Source of the DNA: Chrysogorgia sp. JL179-B06
Taxonomy: Eukaryota; Cnidaria; Anthozoa; Scleralcyonacea; Chrysogorgiidae
Direction: 5' to 3'
Length of the DNA stretch: 64,000 bases
NCBI GenBank assembly: GCA_035772405.1
Contig: JAYKKM010000006.1
Coordinates: 62,001-126,000, forward strand
In this document: positions 39,601 through 45,100 of the stretch, piece after piece
Layout: every line of letters begins with the position of its first letter
Numbering within the stretch: position 1 is the first letter of the stretch
Notes under the pieces: generated by a model
What the model was told of the DNA's origin: nothing
Databases searched by the model: none
The model's input: only the letters and a program-made list of their open reading frames with translations
Translations under genes and position numbers: made by a program

Positions 39601-40024
39601 TTGACTCACAAATTATTGCAAATGAGCTATTTCTTTGTTATGGCCGCAAGAATTATGGGTAAAAGCGGACAAACATCGGTACTGACGTCATCTCGACGGA
39701 GCGCTATTAAGACTGAAGTCGAAGAAAGCGATTCTTTGATGTTTTTATTAGTTCAAGTTCTTGATGTACAAACTGTTAATACACTGAGTCCCAAATGTGC
39801 TCAATCTTTATCGCATATACAAACATATATCAGACCCCTTTTTTCTTTGTGAATTAATGGTTTTGTAATAACGATTTGATAGGATGCCAGCAAAAAGTGT
39901 GACTACAGCATATATCAAGAAGTTCTTAAAAGCAGCCGTAGTCGTGTTCGTGGCTTGGGGAAGCTTTAAGATTTTACGATGGACAGGACTTACGAGTTAC
40001 ATTCCTGAAATAAAACTTCGTTAA
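10076..40024 (+). CDS. TRABD: TraB domain-containing protein, complete ten-exon gene
   Basis: Ten exons joined at GT-AG sites give 1305 bases, 434 residues and one TAA stop, with every phase matching. TRABD is the animal member of the TraB/PrgY/GumN group, predicted metalloprotease-like proteins. The vertebrate protein is placed on the mitochondrial outer membrane; its substrate is not firmly known. Visible motifs: an acidic N-terminal extension (residues 1-105), GTAHFS at 150-155, the VELC glutamate at 177, GMAPGGEFRAA in exon 5, KEDVERCKQKDLL in exon 8, the conserved GIGH at 366-369, and a hydrophobic segment at about 402-419 that should be a C-terminal membrane anchor. It is some 60 residues longer than human TRABD, mostly in the N-terminal extension. 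The introns occupy about 28.6 kb and hold most of the repeats of this window. Confidence 0.94.
10119..11384 (+). other. TRABD intron 1, first part
   Basis: AT-rich, with runs of gtagttaatgtacatg-like sequence at 11070-11190. No exon, RNA gene or clear transposon is seen. Confidence 0.4.
11385..11431 (+). repeat. LINE 3' tail (tacat repeats)
   Basis: The text taaataaagttgtaac followed by tandem tacat units is the typical 3' end of a CR1/L2-like LINE and resembles the tail of the LINE at 31.8-31.9 kb. No coding part is attached. Confidence 0.5.
11435..11925. repeat. Possible G-rich TIR element
   Basis: A run of ctaggggagggggggggg near 11443 and an oppositely oriented C-rich stretch near 11890-11920 (ctgccccctctggtgcc) may be the ends of a non-autonomous element. 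The match is loose and no target duplication is visible. Confidence 0.3.
12119..12391 (+). CDS. TRABD: TRABD exon 2
   Basis: The exon runs from acceptor tccaccag to donor gtgctg, phase 1 to phase 1. It encodes about 91 acidic residues rich in E, S and D, probably disordered. This low-complexity extension has no clear match in the shorter vertebrate protein. Confidence 0.85.
12584..13279. mobile_element. hAT-type MITE with 8-bp target duplication
   Basis: The ends taggggtgcaccggat and atccggtgcaccccta are perfect inverted copies typical of hAT elements. The eight bases outside are gttggaaa (12576-12583) and gttgaaaa (13280-13287), a target duplication with one mismatch. Subterminal ccgg motifs recur at both ends. 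No transposase. It lies in TRABD intron 2; bases 13288-13832 show nothing further. Confidence 0.85.
13833..14008 (+). CDS. TRABD: TRABD exon 3
   Basis: Acceptor tctttaacag, donor gtaatt, phase 1 to phase 0. It contains LPDTVTKLL and YLIGTAHFSESS, the start of the TraB domain with the conserved GTAHFS motif (residues 150-155). Confidence 0.95.
14469..15554. mobile_element. Nested 9-bp-TSD element carrying a helicase fragment (Pack-MULE-like)
   Basis: gtttttgtt occurs at 14460-14468 and 15555-15563 as a perfect nine-base duplication. The inverted ends are tagcctgcg and cgcaggcta, with imperfect similarity over about 140 bases on each side. A nine-base duplication and long inverted termini are typical of Mutator-like elements. 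The interior (about 14625-15410) holds a frameshifted RecQ-like helicase N-terminus instead of a transposase, like the gene-capturing Pack-MULEs of plants. Superfamily assignment is inference. Confidence 0.65.
15042..15390 (-). pseudogene. RecQ-like helicase N-terminal fragment
   Basis: From an ATG at about 15390 the frame reads MATLEKPVLVDDF and then SFKLKQEQKVATRELLAGKD, a RecQ-type Q-motif and lead-in to motif I. The Walker A residues (GVGK) appear only after a one-base shift, near 15230, so the frame is broken there. What follows has no further helicase motifs. It is a dead fragment inside the 14469-15554 element and may have been captured from a host or transposon helicase. Confidence 0.5.
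15816..15880. repeat. 21-bp triplicate
   Basis: Three adjacent copies of cgccatttgttcaagatcat plus one base. The length is a multiple of three, so open frames continue through it on both strands, but no protein is suggested. Confidence 0.8.
16245..17320. repeat. Large foldback with TTAGGG-like sequence near the centre
   Basis: Outer arms near 16255-16310 (acttcttgaatatagaggat) and 17280-17310 are inverted copies. Middle arms with gtggggactag and taccaataatgggtaattcc match inverted text at 16800-16960. Near the centre (16700-16800) are ggttagggttagg runs. The arms are GC-rich and produce open frames on both strands that are not protein-like. Confidence 0.65.
17482..17953. mobile_element. Left-truncated TTAA MITE (agtgcctat family)
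   Basis: The right end ggataggcact is followed by TTAA (17954-17957), as in the copies at 3378-4084 and 44379-44699. Internal blocks gggattttacat, aatttcatcttcat and gatgtcaca are shared with the 44.4-kb copy. The left terminus is missing. Confidence 0.55.
17954..18914. other. TRABD intron 3, no clear feature
   Basis: Nothing coding is recognised. The text gatcacatggatttcccc at about 17433 recurs inverted near 18594-18612, so the interval may be the inside of a larger decayed foldback. Confidence 0.3.
18915..18990 (+). pseudogene. Short N-terminal fragment resembling Crypton/KIAA1958-type proteins
   Basis: The ATG at 18915 opens MTARFSSSTVEEIEKLLEDK before the frame is lost. A start of this kind (an F-x-S-x-x-EEI-x-LLEDKD pattern) is familiar from Crypton-type tyrosine recombinase genes of cnidarians. 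Only about 24 codons remain, so the call is tentative. Confidence 0.3.
19005..19115. repeat. Fragment of the ccaataatt palindromic MITE family
   Basis: The block gtttttgtgatatct is present upright and inverted (agatatcacaaaaac), and the right edge reads catccaataatta as in the intact copy at 43572-43732. The left end is lost. TRABD exon 4 starts about 240 bases downstream. Confidence 0.5.
19354..19494 (+). CDS. TRABD: TRABD exon 4
   Basis: Acceptor catttatag, donor gtaagt, phase 0 on both sides, 47 codons. It carries QPNVVMVELCRSRVDILK with the conserved glutamate E177. It is separated from exon 3 by a 5.3-kb intron and from exon 5 by a 9.0-kb intron, both filled with mobile elements. Confidence 0.95.
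19495..20210. other. TRABD intron 4, start
   Basis: Mostly unremarkable. Bases 19990-20020 form a near-perfect palindrome around gctgcctcccctcagggagg. Bases 20176-20210 are a partial unit of the 81-bp satellite that continues after the 20211-25995 insertion. Confidence 0.45.
20496..22048. mobile_element. Nested 1.55-kb element with 8-bp target duplication
   Basis: The inverted ends start catagagatcatatatataa and match for about 150 bases. gctcaggc precedes it (20488-20495) and follows it (22049-22056). The uninterrupted site can be read in the other arm of the host element (near 25715-25725 on the opposite strand), confirming the insertion. The interior (20650-21890) is AT-rich and non-coding. 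An eight-base duplication suggests hAT or a related superfamily. Confidence 0.8.
22360..22665 (+). pseudogene. CXC-family transposon-like protein, N-terminal part
   Basis: The plus strand reads FEDDDVVAPTILRKGLFTVG, then LDNLDHDPSATTATTSFHGT, and after a frame change LPDHYASVPAVSL. These are the order and motifs of the N-terminal region of a large multicopy protein that I recall from coral, anemone and fish genomes. The more N-terminal part is missing, and homology stops near 22665 at an inversion junction. Confidence 0.6.
22665..24437 (-). pseudogene. CXC-family protein, central part (inverted relative to both ends)
   Basis: Reading the minus strand from 24437 downward gives, through several frameshifts, EYDWMEHSLQHISDVELCK, FYEKSNTPAMIKHGMD, WNTVGDLLDG, WLPVHIRDMK, IDQAHEQENKVVKASGGAVG, NPVAFRRWM and GNPFLDDFPELVALDSR, ending in RVDVVYLN near 22665. 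This is the middle third of the same protein in the correct internal order but on the opposite strand. No intact frame exceeds 181 codons. The region has been inverted in place between the N- and C-terminal parts. Confidence 0.65.
24438..25462 (+). pseudogene. CXC-family protein, C-terminal part
   Basis: The plus strand resumes with GVRRKVSGDTSNWNDFLRE, then EEADTRIVVHVKHALENGAK, VRTVDTDVVVVL and HSLSGCDTTSAFRGKG, and after a frameshift near 24945 PTQNALLQHTRRAVYQAG. It ends in the cysteine cluster CGCKRACTVCKCSKANLPC near 25375-25450. The cluster resembles the tesmin/TSO1-like CXC zinc-binding motif. The aspartate-rich EADTR and VDTDVVV motifs are compatible with a PIN/FEN-like metal site, which is inference. 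Frameshifts near 24530, 24640 and 24945 make it dead. Confidence 0.65.
25996..26560. repeat. 81-bp minisatellite
   Basis: About seven tandem units contain atcgttcgagagaatttgat, gtggacaagaatccagatat and acgcaatcgctgtatg. The unit length is a multiple of three, which gives long repetitive open frames on the minus strand that are not genes. Several units are shortened. The array continues on the far side of the inserted element at 20176-20210. Confidence 0.85.
26835..27036. repeat. Inverted aggcagcactt repeat pair
   Basis: gaggcagcacttcacttgc near 26845 and its complement near 27010-27033 face each other across a stretch with four or five repeats of ttaacactatactaa. Related ends are seen at 51590-51635. 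It looks like a small palindromic element. Confidence 0.45.
27224..27562 (+). other. Unrecognised open frame of about 112 codons
   Basis: The frame has no ATG at its start and no family I recognise. It is basic at first (KRQRLNYN) and ends with a duplicated DSSTSAD. Part of it (cgtgaagttcgatttgcaaa) is repeated at 27135-27160. It lies in TRABD intron 4 among repeats, so it is probably a mobile-element remnant. Confidence 0.2.
27757..27830 (-). mobile_element. tRNA-like SINE fragment
   Basis: On the minus strand gtagctcaataatagagc is a clear A-box region and ggttgcaggttcaatc contains a B-box core. The tRNA-like arms are imperfect and no tail is seen. Bases 27831-28466 hold no other recognised feature. 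Confidence 0.45.
28467..28577 (+). CDS. TRABD: TRABD exon 5
   Basis: Acceptor ttcttttag, donor gtttgt, phase 0 on both sides, 37 codons. It contains MSAHITKQLGMAPGGEFRAA, nearly the same as the animal TRABD core at this place. Confidence 0.95.
28805..29100. repeat. Foldback with TTAGGG-like interior
   Basis: The arms cgtaaacggtcgttgccaa and ttggcaacgaccgtttcg are inverted copies. Just inside the right arm (29030-29062) is attagggttagcgttaggg-type sequence. It follows TRABD exon 5. Confidence 0.55.
29441..31910 (+). mobile_element. 5'-truncated CR1/L2-like LINE
   Basis: The element starts inside the endonuclease domain (SLSDHLPIF), passes through a full-length reverse transcriptase and ends in a (attac)n tail at 31815-31908. 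This layout is typical of CR1/L2-like non-LTR retrotransposons, which are commonly 5'-truncated and end in a microsatellite. It lies in TRABD intron 5, in the same orientation as the gene. Confidence 0.85.
29444..31739 (+). pseudogene. LINE ORF2 (endonuclease C-terminus plus reverse transcriptase)
   Basis: Three frames cover the protein: 29444-30763, 30764-31200 and 31230-31739. Motifs in order are SLSDHLPI (endonuclease), GKAAGLDGLNSYFLK and FRPISVLATVSKVLE (RT fingers), FGFRKFRSCELA, LIDLKKAFDVVNH (RT motif A), GIPQGSILGPL, MFADDTTI (catalytic box, near 30940) and the C-terminal LQKRAARIILSAD. A stop at 30763 and a frame change near 31200 make it inactive. Apart from those, the sequence is well preserved, so insertion is fairly recent. 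Confidence 0.85.
32237..34830. repeat. 2.6-kb array of an 11-bp pyrimidine-rich unit
   Basis: About 235 copies of tttattccttc and variants (tttattcctac, tttattcttac, tttaatctttc, ttcattccttc) fill the stretch. Variants recur in blocks of tens of bases, indicating higher-order duplication. Three units make 33 bases, so one frame stays open for 637 codons as an 11-residue repeat; this is not a gene. On the TRABD transcript it would be a very long U/C-rich intronic tract upstream of exon 6. Bases 31911-32236 and 34831-35322 show nothing else. Confidence 0.95.
35323..35373 (+). CDS. TRABD: TRABD exon 6 (51-bp micro-exon)
   Basis: Acceptor ttctttacag, donor gtaaca, phase 0 on both sides, 17 codons. 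It encodes the RKVPNCQFRLGDRPI segment that in vertebrates reads SKVPFCKFHLGDRPI. A 19-bp minisatellite starts right after it. Confidence 0.93.
35398..35665. repeat. 19-bp minisatellite after TRABD exon 6
   Basis: About 14 copies of tgaggttttcgtacttgcc with substitutions. It starts some 25 bases after the exon 6 donor and fills the first part of intron 6. Bases 35666-36372 hold a partial right end of the 2228-3315 family (gctaatgtcctttaa near 36050) and little else. Confidence 0.85.
36373..36461 (+). CDS. TRABD: TRABD exon 7
   Basis: Acceptor tctttaactaag, donor gtacag, phase 0 to phase 2. It encodes SRAMAALSVWQKLKLAYHLL, matching the conserved RA-AALS-WQK-KLA segment. Confidence 0.93.
36566..36605. 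repeat. GTT microsatellite
   Basis: About 13 tandem gtt units in TRABD intron 7. The poly-valine or poly-cysteine frames over it are artefacts. Confidence 0.9.
36864..37036 (+). CDS. TRABD: TRABD exon 8
   Basis: Acceptor tttttgttag, donor gtacgt, phase 2 to phase 1. It carries KEDVERCKQKDLLAEMLAEM and ERDQYLARSLR, the conserved helical part of the family. A 35-bp minisatellite begins about 40 bases downstream. Confidence 0.95.
37075..38610. repeat. 35-bp minisatellite interrupted by a LINE fragment
   Basis: Units of ttcagaggaattagtgtcct plus ttaatataggcatct run from 37075 to 37970, with a variant class containing ggaggctac and ttcatattaa that appears in regular alternation towards the right. 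The array resumes at 38490-38610 after a LINE fragment. The core agtgtcctttaa resembles the terminus plus TTAA of the 2228-3315 element, suggesting an origin from a MITE end. It fills most of TRABD intron 8. Confidence 0.9.
37972..38490 (-). pseudogene. CR1-like LINE 3' fragment (reverse transcriptase C-terminus)
   Basis: The minus strand reads LERIQTKANKIICNGVLT near 38470-38410, then a frame change and KYLVRNSKMKLLVPKTKLEF and SVLVRASKYFNNLPEHV, typical of the C-terminal region of CR1-like RTs. The tail lies near 37975-37990 (aatttgatttg on the minus strand). It was inserted into the 35-bp array. Confidence 0.7.
38630..38735 (+). CDS. TRABD: TRABD exon 9
   Basis: Acceptor taactatag, donor gttaac, phase 1 to phase 2. 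It encodes VIVGVVGIGHVEGIVDNW, containing the GIGH motif (366-369) that is a hallmark of TraB proteins, and DIDVQEIM. Confidence 0.95.
38860..39145. repeat. Possible short-TIR element (caggcccgc)
   Basis: caggcccgc at 38860 and gcgggcctg ending at 39145 are inverted copies around a non-coding body with gggccccattgg. The flanking eight bases do not match, so the assignment is weak. Bases 39146-39882 are otherwise plain intron. Confidence 0.35.
39883..40024 (+). CDS. TRABD: TRABD exon 10 (terminal)
   Basis: Acceptor gatttgatag, phase 2, stop TAA at 40022-40024. It encodes a basic stretch, then KFLKAAVVVFVAWGSFKIL, a single membrane-spanning segment, and a short tail ending EIKLR. This agrees with a C-terminal anchor. 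No standard aataaa signal is seen close behind the stop. Confidence 0.9.
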
Positions 40025-40185
40025 TTTTAGTAAATTTTTAACTTATATATAAAACGTAAAAACAGTATAAAACAATTACTATTTAATATTTCTTGGTTAA
40101 AGAATGTCTTAAAGAATGTGTAACCGAGAAAAATGACATATTACTTAATTACAATTGTATTATGCTTAAAGCAAAATGTTATAAT

Positions 40186-40280
40186 TATCATTTATACCGG
40201 AGCGAGGGGAATTCGACGAAATATTACCGCGAGGGATATATCATCCCGAGGGGTAATATTTTCACGAGTTCCCTCGTGCG
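40186..40280. repeat. Small GC-rich foldback
   Basis: The left arm ccggagcgaggggaattcg and the right arm cgagttccctcgtgcgg pair, and aaatattaccgcgaggga pairs with the cccgaggggtaatatttt region. It lies about 160 bases downstream of the TRABD stop. Confidence 0.5.
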
Positions 40281-40549
40281 GAGGGTCTATAAATTATATA
40301 TTATACCGAAACAATCTTGAATGCTGTCTTGAAACGTCTTGTTGTTCCTCCATTTGTTCGTCCATCTGTTATATTATGTGCGCCATCTTGGCGCCCAATG
40401 AAATTAGGCATTGTACTGGGTATGAGCGGGTGATTCGAACTCGAATTATACACGGTGTATTCGTATACCCCGCCACAGTGGGTAATTCTAGTTTAAATTA
40501 ACTGGTCACGTGGTACAAATCTAGCTCTGATTGGATAATTTATAGTTGA

Positions 40550-40880
40550 GGTAAATACGAATCCGCAATAATCCCCTCGCTCGCCGTTTCTACCACTAAT
40601 CCCAAACGCCCCCCCCCCCCCCCCCCCCCAACTTCCCATCCATGGTCCCCAGTGCCCAGACCGCGTTCTCTGTCGATAACAAATCCCAAAAGGCCGGTTC
40701 GTCGTACGTAGATTTTGAACGTTATCTCGGCCAAAATGTACTCGATTTCAATTCTGAAAATAGTTTTGGAATTACCGAGTCTAAATACATAACATAGGTA
40801 AAAACGGTTTATGTACTTAGAAATTATTCGGCAATCAGCCAGCCTGGCCCAGCCGCCGCCTCGTATATTATTTTATATAT
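40550..40880 (+). repeat. Dispersed repeat also present upstream of TRABD, with a 21-base poly-C run
   Basis: Blocks ccgcaataatcccctcgc, ctcggccaa, actcgatttcaatt and ttcggcaatca match those at 9700-9850 in the same order and orientation. The copy includes 21 consecutive C (40609-40629), a potential i-motif/G-quadruplex tract. The function is unknown; it is probably an old mobile element. Bases 40881-41331 show nothing further. Confidence 0.5.
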
Positions 40881-41331
40881 TATGTATGTATATTAAAACA
40901 GATTTGGAATTAGCGAGTCTAAATACATAACACACGTACCTGTTATTTTGCGCAAACGTGTATACGATTCGACAAATCGATAATGGCCGCTAGCATTTCT
41001 CTGCTCAAATATGGTCCGACTCAAACGGATCACCCAAAACGATCTTTTACTTCCTTATAAGGATCGAGTTGGTCCTACCATGTGCGGCTTATATATATAA
41101 TTATATATATTTGGATGTGCTAGGTCATCAGCTTCTAACCCCAAAACAACAAAGATCCTACCCCCGCCTAACGAATTTTCTAACCCCAATATTGGCGTCC
41201 ATTTTGGATAAGGCCTGGTTACTTAGACAAACTCAAAATACGAGCCCAAAATATTATTTTGCATATAGCCCCCCCACTTGAAATTAAGCTCCGCCATCCC
41301 GGTTCTCTGCATAGGTCGGCGTTAGACATAC

Positions 41332-41470
41332 AGTCCGCGTCTTTGGGACGATGTTTTTTAGTATAATCATAGAAAATACAGGCCTAGAAAACTCATTAGG
41401 AGGGGGTTAGGGTTGCGCACGGTTAAGTAGCGCTATGGTTATACTAAAAAACATCGTCCCAAAGACGCGG
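41332..41470. mobile_element. Palindromic MITE with TTAGGG-like loop
   Basis: The arms cgcgtctttgggacgatgtt and aacatcgtcccaaagacgcg are perfect complements, continuing through tttttagtataa. The loop contains ggggttagggttgcgc. Short and non-coding. Confidence 0.75.
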
Positions 41471-41881
41471 CTGTCTGCATGTTGTCACTGTCAGTCAAGC
41501 CAAAAAAGAACGTTCTAAAAAGAGGGCGGCAGGTTCTGCGGGATTACAATATAGTCCGCAAAGTTTTAGCAAATAAATCCACAAGAGCAAATAACAAATA
41601 ACACAAATCGTTGTTTATATAAATAATATTTACAGTCAACATCAATTATTATTTACTAACATAAACTTTGAGATTAAAATTACTGATATGGCGCCATCTT
41701 CATTGTTATAATCGGCCATAATTGGGTCCGTCTATATGGGCTATTGGGCTACTTATGGGCTATATGGTACCCTGGGTGGTAACTTGAGGGAAAGCCTTAA
41801 TTTAAAATGCACAATGACATTGCAGTTTTAAAAATGTATCCGAATAAAATAGACGTTATTGGAACATAACATTGCTAAAAA

Positions 41882-42168
41882 TCATGGTTCATCATTTTCA
41901 TCAGGTGGCGAATAATCGGCAAACGTCGTTGCTAAGTCGTTTCGTTTAACTGTATCATTACAAAGTGCTTTTCCAAGACTTTCACGCCAGGATTGACAGC
42001 TTACAGCAAAGTCAGTCCACCAAAACCATAACATCTGATAAGCCTGCTCAACAACGTCACGTGGATAATTTCTTTCAATTTCTTTTATTTTCTCTTCGTA
42101 CACTGTAAGACATCTTGCTAATGGTTTCCATGTGTCTGGTATCTTCGCCGCTAAACGCTGCAAGAAAC
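41882..42168 (-). CDS. NB-ARC/Death gene, exon 7 (Death domain, terminal)
   Basis: Acceptor tctctgttag, phase 1, stop TGA at 41884-41882. It encodes a complete Death domain of about 80 residues: LAAKIPDTWKPLARCL, the central EEKIKEIERNYP, then VVEQAYQMLWFWW and RESLGKALC, with an acidic tail ending PPDENDEP. Confidence 0.88.
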
Positions 42169-45100
42169 CTAACAGAGAAAGGAAATGCCTTCAAGAACGT
42201 GCATTAATAAACTATAGGAGTAAAGTGTATTAAAGGTCTTAAATGGGTGAATGGGGATATGGATGTCAACAAATATGAAACAAATAACAAATATAAGAAC
42301 TGAATTAGCTGAGAATTCCTATATGGAGAGCTTTGTTATTTGTAATATACAAATCAAACCACGAGGCCCCGCTATCTATCAACAATCGATTCTGATAAGA
42401 AATCAAACCACGAGGCGCACGAGTAGTTACCAGTCCATCGACCGCGAGTGGCCTATATAACAGGGAGCCGGCGGAAAGGCAACTTCCGATTTCAGGGCTA
42501 AAACGTTGTCGACACAAACATACACCAAAATTACGATTACGACGCCATTAGGATAACTATAAAGAAAGCTAGATAATGTCATTCGGAAGTTTTCTACACG
42601 CACCTTGTGCATTGAAGGAGGCAGTTGAAGGCAGTTGAAGGTTTCCAATACCTTGTTCTGCAACATATGGGTGTTTTCTGCTCCCATTACGATCTGTCAA
42701 GTCCTTATTTAAATTATCTATATTGAAATTAATCAGACGAGGGTGAAACAGAATAACCAGATCAGTGCAGTGGTGTAAAACAGCAACATGCATATATATA
42801 TATATATATATATTGGTTGTATAGAACAAATCGCAACGCACTACAACAAAAAAACGACATAACCCAACATAAGTAAAGCCGGTCTTTTGATGCTTTCCAA
42901 TACCTTCGTTTTCGTTTACATCACAATCTGTTGAGGCTACAATGAAATAACAAACAAGGATGTAGTGGTACAGCTCAACACAAAACACACAGGATAATAC
43001 GGCACACTATACTGTCCGCTTAGACTAGAGACATGGGCAAGTCTACCGCTACACGCGCTGCCAAATAAGTCCATATAGCCCAATAGACGTCTCTCTGGAG
43101 AACTGACGGGTTTGACTCCAAAATAAGGACTAAAATAGTTACAAAATTCACATACAACAATTGTTATTAAGCAGCTTTCCTATACCTTGTTCTTGGACAT
43201 CTGGTTCACCTCCATCACTATATGTCGAGTCAGCAATGAAATGATCTATCAGAAAAAAATATCTATGTTGGTACAAAAATACCTATGATACGTCGGAATT
43301 CATTGTAATGCGATTCAATGCAAAAACCGGTTCATACTCTTATTTATAGTCAGTATACAATTAAGTATATGAAACATTCAGGCAAATGTACATCATTGTA
43401 TATTATTATACAATACTCGTACAATCTCGATTGTGATTGGCTAAAAAACCTACAGACTATTATTGATGTCTTGCCACCTACATGTACAAAATATCAAAAA
43501 TTGTCTGTGACGTAATTGTCTTTGCGTGGCTTACTTCCTAAACTCCCTAAAGGCTTCTACATTTATAATTGTATAATAAAACAATTATTGGATTCGGCTT
43601 ACACATGATATCAAGAATTATCCAGACCTCTGCAAATGTTCTCAGCCTTCGGCTTCGGCAAATAACACATTGACCTCAGTCTGGATAATTCTTGATATCA
43701 TGCTCAGCCTCATCCAATAATTGTTTATTATATTACAAGCTAAGACTACGAGTATCTCACATTTATTCTAAGATTATTATAAACATCTGTTTTTATAAAC
43801 TCTTTAACTTAAGATGGTGTCATTGTGAAACGTTAAAGAGTGAGTGTGATGTCAACACTTAGTTGGCCATTTTTTGAATTACGAAATTCACTCACGTGAA
43901 CTCATTCGTAAATAGCAATCCTTGATATAAATTATTCATTTTGTCTTGAAAGAAGACATAGCTTAGAAAGTAATTATTTCGGTATTTTGGAAAAAATTCG
44001 ACGTTTTGGTGAGTTTCTATTTTCGTTTACGCATGAGCCCTTCGCTAAAATACAACTTAATCCATAAGGCGGTTTGAGAGGCCGGGCTGAAAACCAGAGA
44101 AGTTTACATCTGGAAAAATGCTTTTAGAAAATACATGGGTTTGTGAATAAAAATTTAACTTGTTGCATAATTTATCACAAACTATTTATTTTCTGACCTC
44201 ACTGCTGTTTAGTTTATTAGATTTATCACTCTTTTAGGTGAACGGAACATCTTTTAAGGTTCTATACACAATACAATTTCTTATTACGATTGTCATTCTG
44301 GTGCATGCATTTGTTTTATTATACGCGGTATAATTCTTGTAGATGATTCGATGGTAAATGTTGCAAAAAGCCCTTTAAAGTACCTATCTCACGTTTGGGG
44401 ATTTTACATATTCGTCATATTTGGGTCTTCCTGAGAAAAATCATAATATATATTGTCAGCTGAAAATTTCATCTTCATGGAGTTTTTCGCTGTCAATGTT
44501 ACAGGATGTGATGTCACAAGAGGCATTCCAAACCAGTTTTCTTTTGTTACTTGCCACAAAAATGCCTCTTGTGACATCACATCCGATAACTTTAGCAGCA
44601 AAAAAGTCCATGAAGATGAAATTTGTGGCTGACAAGATTTTGCTCAGGAAGATCCAAATATTACGAATATGTAAAATCCCCAAACGTGAGATAGGCACTT
44701 TAAAGGGCTTGTCACATACATATTGAATGACATATATTGAATCACATACACCAAGATGACATATATTGAATGAATCACATACATCAATATGACATAAATT
44801 GAATCACATACATCCAGATGATATATATTGAATCACATACATCAAGATGACAATGGTAAGGAAAAATTGTATTTTGGGCCAAAATCATTACAAGCTACAT
44901 ATACCTTCCATAGTTTCTGGCCCGGTAACATTAGAACCTTCGCTACACTGAGATAACCGAGCGGATTCCAGTGCACGAACAGCTTTAGCTAGAACAGAAA
45001 ACATATGATATTTAAACTCAAAGATTTAGGGAGAATGGGTGGAAAAGGGTAGGATAATAATGACGAAACAATGAGAAAACCAGCTATATTGGTCAATGTA

